NCBI GenBank assembly: GCA_937908115.1
Contig: CALEQZ010000018.1
Span: 1-19,839, forward strand
Origin: an uncultured Alcaligenaceae bacterium
GTDB taxonomy: Bacteria > Pseudomonadota > Gammaproteobacteria > Burkholderiales > Burkholderiaceae_B
Direction: 5' to 3'
Length of the DNA: 19,839 bases
The notes under the pieces were generated by a model that was not told where the DNA came from, did not search any database, and saw nothing but the letters and a program-made list of their open reading frames with translations. Positions 19,448-19,839 of the stretch are shown piece after piece (the stretch's first letter is position 1; every line of letters starts with the position of its first letter). The position numbers and the translations under genes were made by a program.

Positions 19448-19839
19448 ATGAGCAGCGTCACTGTCGATCACGTACCGCCTGGCCAGCACGGCCACGGCCA
19501 CGACGATCACGCGCACCACATGCCGCACGGTTGGCGCCGGTGGCTGTTTGCCACCAACCACAAAGACATCGGGACGATGTACCTCATCTTCTCGTTCGTC
19601 ATGCTGTTGGTCGGCGGCGTGCTGGCGCTGTTGCTGCGCACCGAGTTGTTCGAGCCGGGGCTGCAGTTCTTCCGCCCCGAGTTGTTCAACCAGTTCACCA
19701 CCATGCACGGCCTGATCATGGTGTTCGGCGCCATCATGCCGGCCTTCGTGGGCTTTGCGAACTGGATGATTCCGCTGCAGATCGGCGCCTCCGACATGGC
19801 GTTCGCGCGGATGAACAACTTCAGCTTCTGGCTGCTGCC
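19448..19839 (+). CDS. coxA: Cytochrome c oxidase subunit I, N-terminal part (runs off window)
   Basis: Subunit I (ctaD) holds heme a and the heme a3-CuB oxygen-reducing site. The window contains the first 130 codons, starting at the ATG at 19448 after a strong GGAAGGAG ribosome binding site. The first 28 residues are unusually histidine-rich (nine His, for example GHGHDDHAHHMPHG at 15-28). Family sequence then begins with WLFATNHKDIGTMYLIF (33-48), the first membrane helix, FNQFTTMHGLIMVF with His87 as a heme a ligand, and PAFVGFANWMIPLQIGASDMAFARMNNFSFWLL, all typical of heme-copper oxidase subunit I of the cytochrome c oxidase branch. It is the second gene of the cox operon after coxB. Confidence 0.97.
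   Translation, partial: MSSVTVDHVPPGQHGHGHDDHAHHMPHGWRRWLFATNHKDIGTMYLIFSFVMLLVGGVLALLLRTELFEPGLQFFRPELFNQFTTMHGLIMVFGAIMPAFVGFANWMIPLQIGASDMAFARMNNFSFWLL

Overview
This GC-rich window looks like chromosomal backbone from a betaproteobacterium of the family Alcaligenaceae, most likely Bordetella or a close relative such as Achromobacter. The assignment rests on protein resemblance and gene order: mlaA inside the mla operon, adhC-fghA, an rpoH with a CIRCE operator, and a coxB carrying a cytochrome c domain. I ran no search. There are no tRNA or rRNA genes, CRISPR arrays, prophage genes or intact insertion sequences.

Left part (1-10879, all on the minus strand, so read right to left): gltB and gltD encode glutamate synthase; rfbD and rfbC encode the last two steps of dTDP-L-rhamnose synthesis; then come mlaF, mlaE, mlaD, mlaA and the first codons of a probable mlaC, a system that keeps phospholipids out of the outer leaflet of the outer membrane. 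Gaps are short throughout (4-bp overlap mlaF/mlaE, 5 bp rfbC/mlaF, 27 bp gltB/gltD), so one long transcript or a series of nested ones is likely. A strong GC hairpin without a T-tract lies between gltD and rfbD.

Middle part (10880-14160): an AT-rich patch with degenerate GGGGAC-type motifs lies between gltB and a gene derived from a REP-associated tyrosine transposase (RAYT). That protein is full length but seems to have lost both histidines of the HUH motif and the catalytic tyrosine. Divergent from it is the formaldehyde-detoxification pair adhC (glutathione-dependent formaldehyde dehydrogenase) and fghA (S-formylglutathione hydrolase).

Right part (14161-19839): an unrecognised two-helix membrane protein; rpoH (sigma-32) behind a compact control region in which a near-consensus sigma-E promoter abuts a perfect CIRCE operator with a sigma-70-like promoter embedded in it; a structured 3' region of rpoH that ends in a good intrinsic terminator and may be a small RNA with a pyrimidine-rich, anti-Shine-Dalgarno-like loop; an RraA/HMG-aldolase-family protein; a minus-strand Tnr3-type Nudix hydrolase; and the start of a cytochrome c oxidase operon, with coxB (CuA plus cytochrome c domain) and the beginning of coxA, which runs off the end.

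No wholly new multi-gene system is visible. The observations most worth a second look are the stacked sigma-E/CIRCE/sigma-70 control of rpoH, the apparently catalytically dead but intact RAYT-derived gene with its motif remnants, and the candidate small RNA downstream of rpoH.
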